A stretch of DNA of 64,000 nucleotides, from contig JACJWC010000001.1 of the NCBI GenBank assembly GCA_020637335.1, positions 248,001-312,000 of the forward strand. Reading direction: 5' to 3'. Made by a program: the position numbers and the translations under genes. This DNA is from Acidobacteriota bacterium (GTDB lineage Bacteria; Acidobacteriota; Holophagae; Acanthopleuribacterales; Acanthopleuribacteraceae). The notes below the pieces were generated by a model. The model made no database searches and was not told the DNA's origin. It saw only the letters and a program-made list of their open reading frames with translations. Positions 34,271 to 42,526 of the stretch are shown here, one piece after another (the first letter of the stretch is position 1; every line of letters begins with the position of its first letter).

Positions 34271-35800
34271 ATGGACATTCGTGCTGGAGAAATCTCGAAG
34301 ATCATTCAAGAGCAAATCAAAGGGTTTGAAACTGGAGTCGAAACTTCAGAAGTCGGAACAGTCATAGCTGTCGGTGACGGGATTGCCCGTGTGCATGGCT
34401 TGGACAATGCGATGGCTGGCGAACTGCTTGAGTTCCCTCATGGGTTGGTGGGCATGGCCCTCAACTTGGAGCAAGACAACGTGGGTGCCGTACTTTTTGG
34501 CGAAACCAAACTGGTTCGCGAAGGGGACACGGTGAAACGCACTGGTCGACTGGCTTCCGTTCCTGTCGGTCCCGCTATGGTGGGTCGGGTTGTGGATGCT
34601 TTAGGGAATCCGATTGATGGCAAAGGTCCCATCGAAACGGAACATTATTTGCCGATTGAGCGAATTGCCCCCGGCATTATCAGTCGTAAATCGGTTCACG
34701 AGCCGCTTCAAACGGGTATTAAAGCCATTGATGCCATGATTCCAGTTGGTCGTGGTCAGCGCGAATTGATCATTGGTGACCGTCAAACCGGAAAAACCGC
34801 GATTGCGTTGGATACCATCATTAACCAGAAAAACACCGGCGTGATCTGTATTTATGTTGCGATTGGCCAAAAACGTTCAACGGTTGCCCAGGTTATGGCG
34901 ACCCTGGAAGAGTACGATGCTATGGGTCACACCATCATTGTTTCTGCTACGGCTTCCGAACCGGCCCCGCTGCTTTTCCTTGCCCCTTATTCCGGTACGG
35001 CAATGGGTGAATATTTCCGTGACAACGGACAACACGCTTTGATCATTTATGATGATCTTTCCAAGCAGGCCGCTGCTTATCGCGAGCTGTCTCTGTTGTT
35101 GCGTCGTCCTCCCGGTCGCGAAGCGTATCCCGGTGACGTTTTCTATCTGCATTCCCGTTTGTTGGAACGCGCTTCAAAATTAAATGATGAACAAGGGGGC
35201 GGATCTTTAACCGCGCTGCCGATCATTGAAACGCAAGCGGGCGACGTTTCTGCTTACATTCCGACCAACGTCATTTCGATTACGGACGGTCAAATTTATC
35301 TCGAAGCTGACTTGTTTAACTCGGGCCAACGCCCTGCGGTTAACGTCGGGCTTTCCGTTTCCCGGGTCGGCGGTGCGGCCCAAACCAAAGGTGTGAAGAA
35401 ATTGGCAGGTACCATGCGTTTGGATCTGGCCCAATACCGCGAATTGGCGGCCTTCGCTCAGTTTGGTTCTGACCTGGATAAAGCAACCCAAGCCCAATTG
35501 AGCCGCGGTCAGCGCCTGACCGAGCTCTTAAAACAACCCCAATACGAGCCGTTGCGCGTTGAAAAGCAAATCATTTTGCTCTACGCAGGCACCAAGGGTT
35601 TTGTGGATGATGTGGAAGTTTCGGCCCTGGGCGATTTTGAAACGAAAATGTATGAGTTCATGAATGCGCACCATGCGGATCTGGTGGCCAAAATCGCGGA
35701 CAAAAAATCGTTGGATGGCGACATCGAAACAGATTTGGCCGCAGCCCTGAAAAACTTTAAACAGCAGTTCCTGGCTGAATTAGGAGCGGCTAATGCCTAG
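34271..35800 (+). CDS. atpA: ATP synthase F1 subunit alpha
   Basis: Non-catalytic nucleotide-binding subunit, 509 residues. Landmarks: GTVIAVGDGIARVHGL, Walker A GDRQTGKT, the alpha-specific IYVAIGQKRSTVAQV and PAVNVGLSVSRVGGAAQ. The last 8 bp overlap the gamma gene. Fully normal length and motifs. Confidence 0.99.
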   Translation: MDIRAGEISKIIQEQIKGFETGVETSEVGTVIAVGDGIARVHGLDNAMAGELLEFPHGLVGMALNLEQDNVGAVLFGETKLVREGDTVKRTGRLASVPVGPAMVGRVVDALGNPIDGKGPIETEHYLPIERIAPGIISRKSVHEPLQTGIKAIDAMIPVGRGQRELIIGDRQTGKTAIALDTIINQKNTGVICIYVAIGQKRSTVAQVMATLEEYDAMGHTIIVSATASEPAPLLFLAPYSGTAMGEYFRDNGQHALIIYDDLSKQAAAYRELSLLLRRPPGREAYPGDVFYLHSRLLERASKLNDEQGGGSLTALPIIETQAGDVSAYIPTNVISITDGQIYLEADLFNSGQRPAVNVGLSVSRVGGAAQTKGVKKLAGTMRLDLAQYRELAAFAQFGSDLDKATQAQLSRGQRLTELLKQPQYEPLRVEKQIILLYAGTKGFVDDVEVSALGDFETKMYEFMNAHHADLVAKIADKKSLDGDIETDLAAALKNFKQQFLAELGAANA

Positions 35801-36644
35801 CCTTTTGGATATTCGGCGCCGAATTAAAAGCGTCAAAAATACCCAAAAAATCACCAAGGCCATCAAAATGGTGGCCGCCTCTCGCCTGCGCCGTGCATCG
35901 GAGATGGCGGTTGAGGCGCGCCCCTATGTCAATGGACTTGAGCGTGTTCATAACTCGATTACCCGTCGTATGAGTGAAATCAACGATCCGCTTTACCAAA
36001 GTCAATCGGGCAAAACCCTGCTGGTTGTGATTAGCGCAGACAAAGGCTTGTGCGGGTCTTTTAACGCTAACGTGCTTAAGGCTTCACTGCGCTTTATTCG
36101 CAAGAATGGCATTGAGAACACGGCGATCCTGCCCATCGGCAAAAAAGCACTTGGTTTCTTCAAACGAAGCCAGTGTGAAGTTTTGCCCGGTATGGTTGAT
36201 TTGTTTCGCAACCTCAATTCTGCGGCTGCAGAACCGTTGGCGCACAAACTGACCCAAGCCTATCGCGAAGGCAAGTTTAGTGAAATTGTCATCATCTACA
36301 ATGCCTTCAAAAATATTTTGGTTCAGGAAGTCACCACCAGCCGCTTGTTACCGCTCTCTGCGGAGCACGGGGAAGACGACAGTTCAGCCGTTGAACACTT
36401 AACCGAACCCAGTCTGGAAGCCATCATTTCCGAAATGGCGCCAAAGTTGATTGTAACCAAGGTTTTCCAAGCTTTAATGGAATCGAATGCAGCCGAACAA
36501 GCTGCCAAGATGACGGCCATGGATGCGGCGACCAACAACGCTTCCGATATGATCGAAAAATTGACATTGGAAATGAACAAGGCGCGCCAAGCGGCGATTA
36601 CCAAAGAATTAATTGAAATCGTGAGTGGAGCCGCTGCGCTTTAG
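35793..36644 (+). CDS. atpG: ATP synthase F1 subunit gamma
   Basis: Central rotor shaft, 283 residues. The N-terminal signature RRRIKSVKNTQKITKAIKMV and the C-terminal helix AAKMTAMDAATNNASDMI are typical; ISADKGLCGSFN is the conserved core motif. Its ATG lies inside the end of atpA with TTAGGAG just upstream. Confidence 0.98.
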   Translation: MPSLLDIRRRIKSVKNTQKITKAIKMVAASRLRRASEMAVEARPYVNGLERVHNSITRRMSEINDPLYQSQSGKTLLVVISADKGLCGSFNANVLKASLRFIRKNGIENTAILPIGKKALGFFKRSQCEVLPGMVDLFRNLNSAAAEPLAHKLTQAYREGKFSEIVIIYNAFKNILVQEVTTSRLLPLSAEHGEDDSSAVEHLTEPSLEAIISEMAPKLIVTKVFQALMESNAAEQAAKMTAMDAATNNASDMIEKLTLEMNKARQAAITKELIEIVSGAAAL

Positions 36645-36670
36645 CGGTACTCTTCAAGGAGCAGTTCTCA

Positions 36671-38077
36671 ATGAATAAAGGAAAAGTTGTACAGGTTATC
36701 GGACCCGTTCTCGATATTGAATTTTCCGGCCAATTGCCGCAAATTCTCAATGCGGTCCAGATTCAGGCTAAAAACGTGGATGGCGAAGGCACCTTTACTT
36801 TGACTGCCGAAGTCGCCCAGCATCTCGGTGAAAACCGGGTCCGCTGTATTTCCATGCAAGCGACAGATGGCATGGTTCGCGGAATGGAAGCTGTGGACAT
36901 GGGTGAGCCGATTTCGGTTCCGGTTGGTCGTGAAATTCTCGGTCGCATTCTGAACGTGGTTGGCGATCCGGTTGATGAAGCGGGTGAAGTAAAAGCCACT
37001 AAACGTCTGCCGATCCACCGCCAGGCGCCTTCCTTTGATGAACAATCCACCAAGTTGGAAATGTTTGAAACGGGGATCAAGGTTGTTGACCTGTTGGAAC
37101 CCTATATGAAGGGCGGTAAGGTTGGTCTGTTCGGCGGTGCCGGGGTAGGCAAAACCGTTTTGATCCAAGAGCTGATCCACAACATCGCCAAAGAACACAG
37201 CGGCTACTCGGTATTTGCCGGTGTCGGTGAGCGGACCCGTGAAGGGAACGACCTGTTTCACGAGATGACGGAATCCAAGGTTATCAATCAAACAGCGCTG
37301 ATTTTTGGTCAGATGACGGAACCGCCCGGTGCGCGTGCTCGGGTTGCGTTGACCGGTTTGACGGCTGCCGAATATTTCCGTGATGAGGAAGGCAAAGACG
37401 TTCTGCTCTTCATCGACAACATTTTCCGTTTCACCCAGGCGGGTTCAGAGGTGTCTGCTCTGCTCGGTCGTATGCCCAGTGCGGTTGGTTACCAGCCCAC
37501 ATTGGCGACTGAAATGGGTGAGTTGCAGGAACGTATCACCTCGACCAAAAAAGGGTCGATCACCTCGGTTCAGGCCATTTACGTTCCTGCCGACGACTAT
37601 ACCGACCCGGCACCTGCGACCACGTTTGCCCACTTGGATGCCTCGACCAACCTTTCGCGTCAAATTGCCGAGTTGGGCATTTACCCCGCGGTTGATCCGC
37701 TGGCTTCCTCCTCGCGTATCCTGGATCCACGCATCCTGGGTAACGAGCACTACAATGTTGCGCGCAAAGTGAAACAGATTCTGCAAAAGTACAAAGATTT
37801 GCAGGACATCATCGCCATCCTCGGGATTGAGGAACTCAGCGAAGACGATAAATTGGTTGTTTCGCGGGCGCGGAAAATCCAGCGCTTCCTGTCTCAGCCT
37901 TTCCACGTGGCTGAAACCTTTACCGGTGTTAAAGGGCGGTACGTGAAATTGGAAGATACCATTCGCGGCTTTAAAGAAATCGCCGATGGTCAACACGATG
38001 ACCTGCCTGAATCCGCCTTCTACATGGTCGGCACCATCGAAGAGGCCATTGAAAAAGCCAAAGCGATGGCGAAATAA
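36671..38077 (+). CDS. atpD: ATP synthase F1 subunit beta
   Basis: Catalytic subunit, 468 residues. Walker A GGAGVGKT, catalytic glutamate region GVGERTREGNDL, ALTGLTAAEYFRD, IDNIFRFTQAGSEVSALLGR and the DELSEED-equivalent EELSEDDK are all present. It follows atpG by 26 bp with an AAGGAGC site. Confidence 0.99.
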   Translation: MNKGKVVQVIGPVLDIEFSGQLPQILNAVQIQAKNVDGEGTFTLTAEVAQHLGENRVRCISMQATDGMVRGMEAVDMGEPISVPVGREILGRILNVVGDPVDEAGEVKATKRLPIHRQAPSFDEQSTKLEMFETGIKVVDLLEPYMKGGKVGLFGGAGVGKTVLIQELIHNIAKEHSGYSVFAGVGERTREGNDLFHEMTESKVINQTALIFGQMTEPPGARARVALTGLTAAEYFRDEEGKDVLLFIDNIFRFTQAGSEVSALLGRMPSAVGYQPTLATEMGELQERITSTKKGSITSVQAIYVPADDYTDPAPATTFAHLDASTNLSRQIAELGIYPAVDPLASSSRILDPRILGNEHYNVARKVKQILQKYKDLQDIIAILGIEELSEDDKLVVSRARKIQRFLSQPFHVAETFTGVKGRYVKLEDTIRGFKEIADGQHDDLPESAFYMVGTIEEAIEKAKAMAK

Positions 38078-38088
38078 GGAACTCCAGC

Positions 38089-38490
38089 ATGGCACTCTTG
38101 CACTTGGAAATCTTGACCCCGGACCGCGAAGCACTTTCGGCCGAAGTCAGCGAAGTCAACCTGCCCGGTACCCTGGGACGATTGGGTATTCTGCCCAACC
38201 ACACAGCGTTGATTTCGAGCCTGACGTTTGGACCCCTCACCTACAAACAAAGTGGGGTAGAGAAGAAGTGTCTGTGCGGGTCCGGCTTTGTCGAAGTGCG
38301 GGATAACCGTGTTTCCGTTCTGGTGAAAAGCGCCGAATCCGACGATGAAATCGATGTCGATCGGGCTAAGAAAGCGCTGGAACGGGCGCGTTCCCGCCTC
38401 AACTCCAAAGGCCCCGACATTAATGTGGTGCGGGCAGAACTCGCCCTGCAAAGGGCTCAATCCCGCCTGCGTTTCCTGAACCAACTCTAA
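38089..38490 (+). CDS. atpC: ATP synthase F1 subunit epsilon
   Basis: Rotor subunit of 133 residues. The N-terminal beta-sandwich (LEILTPDREALSAEVSEVNLPG, GRLGILPNHTALIS) and the C-terminal helical hairpin rich in Arg/Ala (KKALERARSRL, ALQRAQSRLRF) are clear. Its TAA overlaps the next start as TAATG. This ends the atp cluster; genes for F0 subunits a and c are not in the window. Confidence 0.96.
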   Translation: MALLHLEILTPDREALSAEVSEVNLPGTLGRLGILPNHTALISSLTFGPLTYKQSGVEKKCLCGSGFVEVRDNRVSVLVKSAESDDEIDVDRAKKALERARSRLNSKGPDINVVRAELALQRAQSRLRFLNQL

Positions 38491-39197
38491 TGGATCTCCC
38501 TTGGCTGCCGCTTCGGCAGCCATCGGCGTATCATTACGGATTGGACAGTTTGGCTCTGTTGGCGTTCATCGCCCAACAGCCTGATGTGCCCCAGAGCTGG
38601 TGTGATTTAGGTGCCGGATGTGGCATTTTGGCCAGTGCGTGTGCACGGTTCTGGCCCGACTCAAGCGGGCTGGCTCTGGAACGTCAACCCGAATTTTTAA
38701 CCAGTTTGCAGCATAATTTGCCCGCTGGGGTGGAAATCGTAATCGGCGATGTGCGCGATTACGCCTATGGCAAGCGCGATTTGTTTGTGTGCAATCCGCC
38801 TTACTTTCCGCCCAACCGCAAAAAATCCTCTCCGACGCGGATGCGCGATACGTGTCGCCAAACCTGGTTCGGCGGTTTGAATCATTTTTGGCAAGCGGTT
38901 CAAGCCCATTTGAATCCTGGCGGTAGCTTTTATGGGATTGGACCACCACCCCTGGTTTGGCCCTTCCTTGCGCCAATGGAAGGCTTTTATGAAGCTAAAC
39001 CGATTGCCAGTTTTGTGGATCAAACTCCCTCTCTAATTTGTTTTCGACTAGGGCAAATGCCCTTGGGTTTGGACCAAACCCCTCTCATTCTCTTTGATAC
39101 ACCGGGTTGTTTGTCAAAATTGGGTAAAAGATTTTTTGAGCCGGTCACCAAACTTATTCCAGGCTTTGCCTCATTCTCCTCGCTTGCGCTACAATAG
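38490..39197 (+). CDS. TrmN6-like adenine-N6 methyltransferase
   Basis: SAM-dependent methyltransferase of 235 residues. The SAM-binding motif is WCDLGAGCGILA, and the catalytic NPPY (FVCNPPYFPPN) is characteristic of N6-adenine or glutamine methyltransferases. The opening QPSAYHYGLDSLALLAF matches the tRNA1(Val) A37 methyltransferase group. The start overlaps the atpC stop (TAATG), so it is expressed with the ATP synthase operon. The substrate is inferred from similarity. Confidence 0.75.
   Translation: MDLPWLPLRQPSAYHYGLDSLALLAFIAQQPDVPQSWCDLGAGCGILASACARFWPDSSGLALERQPEFLTSLQHNLPAGVEIVIGDVRDYAYGKRDLFVCNPPYFPPNRKKSSPTRMRDTCRQTWFGGLNHFWQAVQAHLNPGGSFYGIGPPPLVWPFLAPMEGFYEAKPIASFVDQTPSLICFRLGQMPLGLDQTPLILFDTPGCLSKLGKRFFEPVTKLIPGFASFSSLALQ
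39166..39195 (+). promoter_or_regulatory. Sigma-70-type promoter for the substrate-binding lipoprotein gene
   Basis: TTGCCT, 18 bp, TACAAT, lying inside the last codons of the methyltransferase gene. The predicted start is about 42 bp before the lipoprotein ATG. Confidence 0.5.
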
Positions 39198-39244
39198 GGA
39201 GGTTTTTTGAATCCTACGAGTATTTTGAGGTGAGGAGACCAGGT

Positions 39245-40447
39245 ATGAGGATGGCTTATCCTATGCTCAAAGGGGTAGTTACTCTTTTGACGCTCGCATT
39301 ACTCTCCTGCGGGAGTGGGGGAGAAGTAAAAATCGGGGTGATCATCCCCAGCGAAGGCAGTCTTGGCGATTATGGCTTTCAAATTATTTCCGGCATCGAG
39401 TTGGCGGAAAAAGAAATCCAAAGCGAGACAAATCCTGACAAGAAATTAAAAAAGAAATACACCGTCTATTACGAAAACGAATCTGCCGACCCCAGCAAGG
39501 TAGATGTTGCAGTCGATTCCTTTAATCGCTTAAAGAAAAAAGGCGTAACGGCTATTATTGGTGCCGCCTCTTCTGCTGCGACCTTGGCTTTAACCCCTTT
39601 GGCCAACGAATCCAAGATCATTTTGTTGAGTCCGGCGAGCTCCTCTCCGGAAATCAATAAACAAGGTGATTTTGTCTATCGCAATTACCCCAGTGACACC
39701 TTGGAAGCTCAGTTCCTTTCCAACGTCATTTTTTCCAAATGCAGAATGTCCAAGGTCTTAATGGTGCGTTCCAAAAACGCTTACGCGGAAGGGATCACCT
39801 ACGAATTATTGGGCTTTGCGCGTAAGGTCAGCTTCGATTTACCCAACAAAGTGGTCAAATTCGAAGGCGACCCTGCCCAAGTTGATTTTGCTGCAGTGGT
39901 CAATGAAATTGTGGAAATCAAGCCGCAAGCCGTATTTCTGGGCGCTTATAGCGACTCCTTGATCCCCTTGATCAAAGAAATCCGCTCCAGGGAAGAACTC
40001 AAGCAAATGTATATCTTTACCAGTTCTTCTTTCCTGCCCAGCAAAGTTGCCAAGGCGCTGGGCCCAGAGACGGTGGAAAATGTGTTGTTTACTTCTTATT
40101 CCTGGGGTGTTGCCAATGAGGAAAAACGCCAGGAATTCATTAAGAATTTTGAAGCAACTTACCATTTCCCTCCTAATATTTATGCTGCAGCGGGATACGA
40201 TGCCCTTAAATTGCTGTGCACCAAATTGGATGGGATTAACCACCATATTCCCGGCGATGTTCGCCTAGAAATGAACCGCGAAGCCTACCAAGGTGTTTTG
40301 GGCGAAACCTCATTCAATAAACGCGGTGATGTGACCCGAATCCCTGAACTGTTTTGGATGAAGGGTGGAGTGGCCGTCAAAACCACGGATGAAGATCTCG
40401 AGGAAATCAAGAAGGACATCCTGCTTAATCAATCCGACTCTGAGTAG
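39245..40447 (+). CDS. Branched-chain amino acid-type ABC substrate-binding lipoprotein
   Basis: Periplasmic binding protein of the LivJ/Peripla_BP_6 family, 400 residues. The lipobox is TLALLSCG, followed by KIGVIIPSEGSLGDYGFQIISGIELA, and IIGAASSAATLALTPLAN, ILLSPASSSPEI as expected of the two-lobed fold. The ATG at 39245 has AGGAG 8 bp upstream; GTG 39230 and ATG 39251 are alternatives. No permease or ATPase gene is nearby, so it may serve a distant transporter or act as a sensor. It has its own promoter and a strong terminator, so it appears monocistronic. Ligand unknown. Confidence 0.85.
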   Translation: MRMAYPMLKGVVTLLTLALLSCGSGGEVKIGVIIPSEGSLGDYGFQIISGIELAEKEIQSETNPDKKLKKKYTVYYENESADPSKVDVAVDSFNRLKKKGVTAIIGAASSAATLALTPLANESKIILLSPASSSPEINKQGDFVYRNYPSDTLEAQFLSNVIFSKCRMSKVLMVRSKNAYAEGITYELLGFARKVSFDLPNKVVKFEGDPAQVDFAAVVNEIVEIKPQAVFLGAYSDSLIPLIKEIRSREELKQMYIFTSSSFLPSKVAKALGPETVENVLFTSYSWGVANEEKRQEFIKNFEATYHFPPNIYAAAGYDALKLLCTKLDGINHHIPGDVRLEMNREAYQGVLGETSFNKRGDVTRIPELFWMKGGVAVKTTDEDLEEIKKDILLNQSDSE

Positions 40448-40452
40448 ATACA

Positions 40453-40485
40453 CAAAAGGCCGGGAAATCCCGGCCTTTTCTTTTT
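40453..40485 (+). terminator. Strong rho-independent terminator
   Basis: Perfect 11-bp stem AAAAGGCCGGG/CCCGGCCTTTT with an AAAT loop, followed by CTTTTTT. It ends the lipoprotein gene and could also serve the convergent STAS gene. Confidence 0.92.
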
Positions 40486-40499
40486 TGCTTCAGGTTTTT

Positions 40500-40835
40500 T
40501 TAAAAGCTCTGTAGTGCGTCTTCGTTGGAATCGTAGATTTGAAAGACGGTAATCAAGGCGGTCAATTGCAGGAGACCGTAGATTTTGGATTTTAGATTGG
40601 TCAGGCGCAGTTGGCCATCGCGGTTGGTAACCGTGGTATAACAGGCAACGAGTTCGCCTACACCGCTACTGTCCATATACGAGACATCTTTCAGGTCAAA
40701 AATGATTTTTTTGAATCCACGCTCAACAATTTCGTCGAGATGTTTGCGCAACATCACGTCCCCTTCTCCAATGGTAATCTTGCCATGGAGCTTCAGGATG
40801 GCGACATCGTCGCGTTCTTCAAGAACGGCTTTCAT
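40500..40835 (-). CDS. STAS-domain anti-sigma factor antagonist
   Basis: Second SpoIIAA/RsbV-type protein, 111 residues from the ATG at 40835 (GGAGG upstream). The frame is open to 40979, but that extension would overlap the ruvA start. The motif YMDSSGVGELV places the phosphorylatable serine at S56. It is clearly diverged from the STAS protein at 6779 but has the same length and layout. No kinase or phosphatase gene is adjacent. Confidence 0.92.
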   Translation of the reverse strand: MKAVLEERDDVAILKLHGKITIGEGDVMLRKHLDEIVERGFKKIIFDLKDVSYMDSSGVGELVACYTTVTNRDGQLRLTNLKSKIYGLLQLTALITVFQIYDSNEDALQSF

Positions 40836-40863
40836 GTTTACCTCCTCACTGTAAGTTTCCTTC

Positions 40864-40893
40864 ATTATAGAGAGAAAGAAAGCAACTTCCCAA
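40864..40893 (-). promoter_or_regulatory. Sigma-70-type promoter for the STAS gene
   Basis: On the minus strand: TTGGGA, 18 bp, TATAAT. It lies about 30 bp upstream of the ATG. Confidence 0.55.
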
Positions 40894-40914
40894 TGCAAAT
40901 ATTTGTAACGGCCT

Positions 40915-41523
40915 ATGATCGGTAGTTTAAACGGAACCTTGACCCATCTTGAAGATGCCTTTGCCCTGGTTGAAGTCAATGGGGTGGGCTATGAGGTATT
41001 TATTGGTAAAGGTCCACGCTTTTCCTTGCCTCCAGTTGGGTCAAGCGTGCGTTTGTATATTCATACCCATGTGCGTGAAGACCAAATTGCGCTGTTTGGT
41101 TTCCCCAGCCCTGCTCATCGGGCCCTGTTTAAAAAACTCAACACTGTCACCGGCGTTGGGCCCAAATTGGCCTTTGCGGTGGTTGCAACATTATCGCCCA
41201 AAGCGATTGTGGACGCCCTGATTTTGGGTGATGTGCGCAGTTTGAGTTCTGTCAGTGGGGTGGGTAAAAAGATGGCGGAACGCATGGTTTTGGACCTTAA
41301 GTCCCAACTAGACGATTTGGCGCTGTTGGTTGGAACCGCTTCGCCGGGTGAAACCCCTGGACTGGCACCCGTTTGGCTGGATTTAACCAATGCGCTCTCG
41401 GGCCTGGGCTTTCCGGAAGCCAAAATCCGCAACGTGATAAGATTGCTGCAAGCAGAAGCCGAACCGGACTCCGACCTCAATGCTCTGCTGAAACTTGCGC
41501 TTCAGAAGATTAATCAGTGCTGA
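40915..41523 (+). CDS. ruvA: Holliday junction branch migration protein RuvA
   Basis: Tetrameric junction-binding subunit, 202 residues. It starts MIGSLNGTL, with domain I (VEVNGVGYEV), HhH motifs (VTGVGPKLA and VSGVGKKMAERM) and a C-terminal domain III that binds RuvB. There is no strong Shine-Dalgarno before the ATG. The stop overlaps the ruvB start. Standard length. Confidence 0.97.
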   Translation: MIGSLNGTLTHLEDAFALVEVNGVGYEVFIGKGPRFSLPPVGSSVRLYIHTHVREDQIALFGFPSPAHRALFKKLNTVTGVGPKLAFAVVATLSPKAIVDALILGDVRSLSSVSGVGKKMAERMVLDLKSQLDDLALLVGTASPGETPGLAPVWLDLTNALSGLGFPEAKIRNVIRLLQAEAEPDSDLNALLKLALQKINQC

Positions 41524-42524
41524 ACCTGCCCAACGATCCCGAACTCGACTCCAGCCTAAGACCAGGCGCACTCGCCGAATACATCGGGCAAAGTGCGATG
41601 AAAGAGAACTTGGCTGTATTTATTGCCGCTGCTCTGAAGCGGCGCGCTGCACTGGATCACATCCTGTTGTACGGCCCACCGGGTTTGGGCAAAACCACCA
41701 TGGCCAACATTATTTCGGTCGAAATGGGCGCCAACCTGCGTTCCACTTCGGGACCAGCCATTGAGCGACCGGGAGATTTGGCCGCCATTTTAACCAACCT
41801 GCAACCATTTGATGTACTTTTTATCGACGAAATCCACCGCTTGAGCCCCGTTGTTGAAGAAGTTCTTTATCCGGCAATGGAAGATTATCAATTGGATATC
41901 GTGATTGGCCAGGGGCCGAGCGCTCGTACGGTGAAAATTGATTTGCCACCCTTTACCTTGGTCGGGGCTACAACACGGGCCGGCCTGCTGACCACACCCT
42001 TACGCGATCGCTTTGGCGTTGTGCACCGTCTCGAATTCTATTCGACTGAGGAACTGGTTGCGATTTTACAGCGATCCGCTCGTGTGCTTCAAGTCGAATT
42101 GGCCAGCGAGTCTGCGGGTCTGATTGCGGGTCGCGCACGCGGCACGCCGCGCATTGGCAACAATTTGTTAAAGCGGTGCCGAGATTATGCGGAAGTCAAA
42201 GGCGAAGGCATTATTACCCCGAGTTTGGCGCGATTTGCTCTTGAGGCACTCGGTGTGGATGCTCTGGGCCTTGAAGAAATTCATCGTGCCTTTCTGCGCT
42301 GTATTGCCGAGAAATTTTCTGGTGGGCCAGTTGGCTTATCCACATTGGCTGCAGCAATGAGTGAGGATAAGGATTCGATAGAAGATGTCATTGAACCCTA
42401 TCTCATTCAACAAGGCCTTTTGGAACGTACGGCCCGCGGTCGCAAGGTAACTGCTTTTGGGTTAAAACATATGGGGATCCCGTTGAAAAAAGGCTTACAA
42501 CCCAGTTTGTTTGATCTTGAATAA
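41517..42524 (+). CDS. ruvB: Holliday junction branch migration ATPase RuvB
   Basis: AAA+ motor of 335 residues. Walker A GPPGLGKTT, Walker B IDEIHRL, sensor 1 GATTRAG and arginine-finger region LRDRFG are all present, with the C-terminal winged helix (GLLERTARGRKVTAFG). The start is GTG at 41517, overlapping ruvA by 7 bp. ruvC is not in the window. The downstream sigma-54 activator starts 2 bp after its stop. Confidence 0.98.
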   Translation: MLNLPNDPELDSSLRPGALAEYIGQSAMKENLAVFIAAALKRRAALDHILLYGPPGLGKTTMANIISVEMGANLRSTSGPAIERPGDLAAILTNLQPFDVLFIDEIHRLSPVVEEVLYPAMEDYQLDIVIGQGPSARTVKIDLPPFTLVGATTRAGLLTTPLRDRFGVVHRLEFYSTEELVAILQRSARVLQVELASESAGLIAGRARGTPRIGNNLLKRCRDYAEVKGEGIITPSLARFALEALGVDALGLEEIHRAFLRCIAEKFSGGPVGLSTLAAAMSEDKDSIEDVIEPYLIQQGLLERTARGRKVTAFGLKHMGIPLKKGLQPSLFDLE

Positions 42525-42526
42525 CT

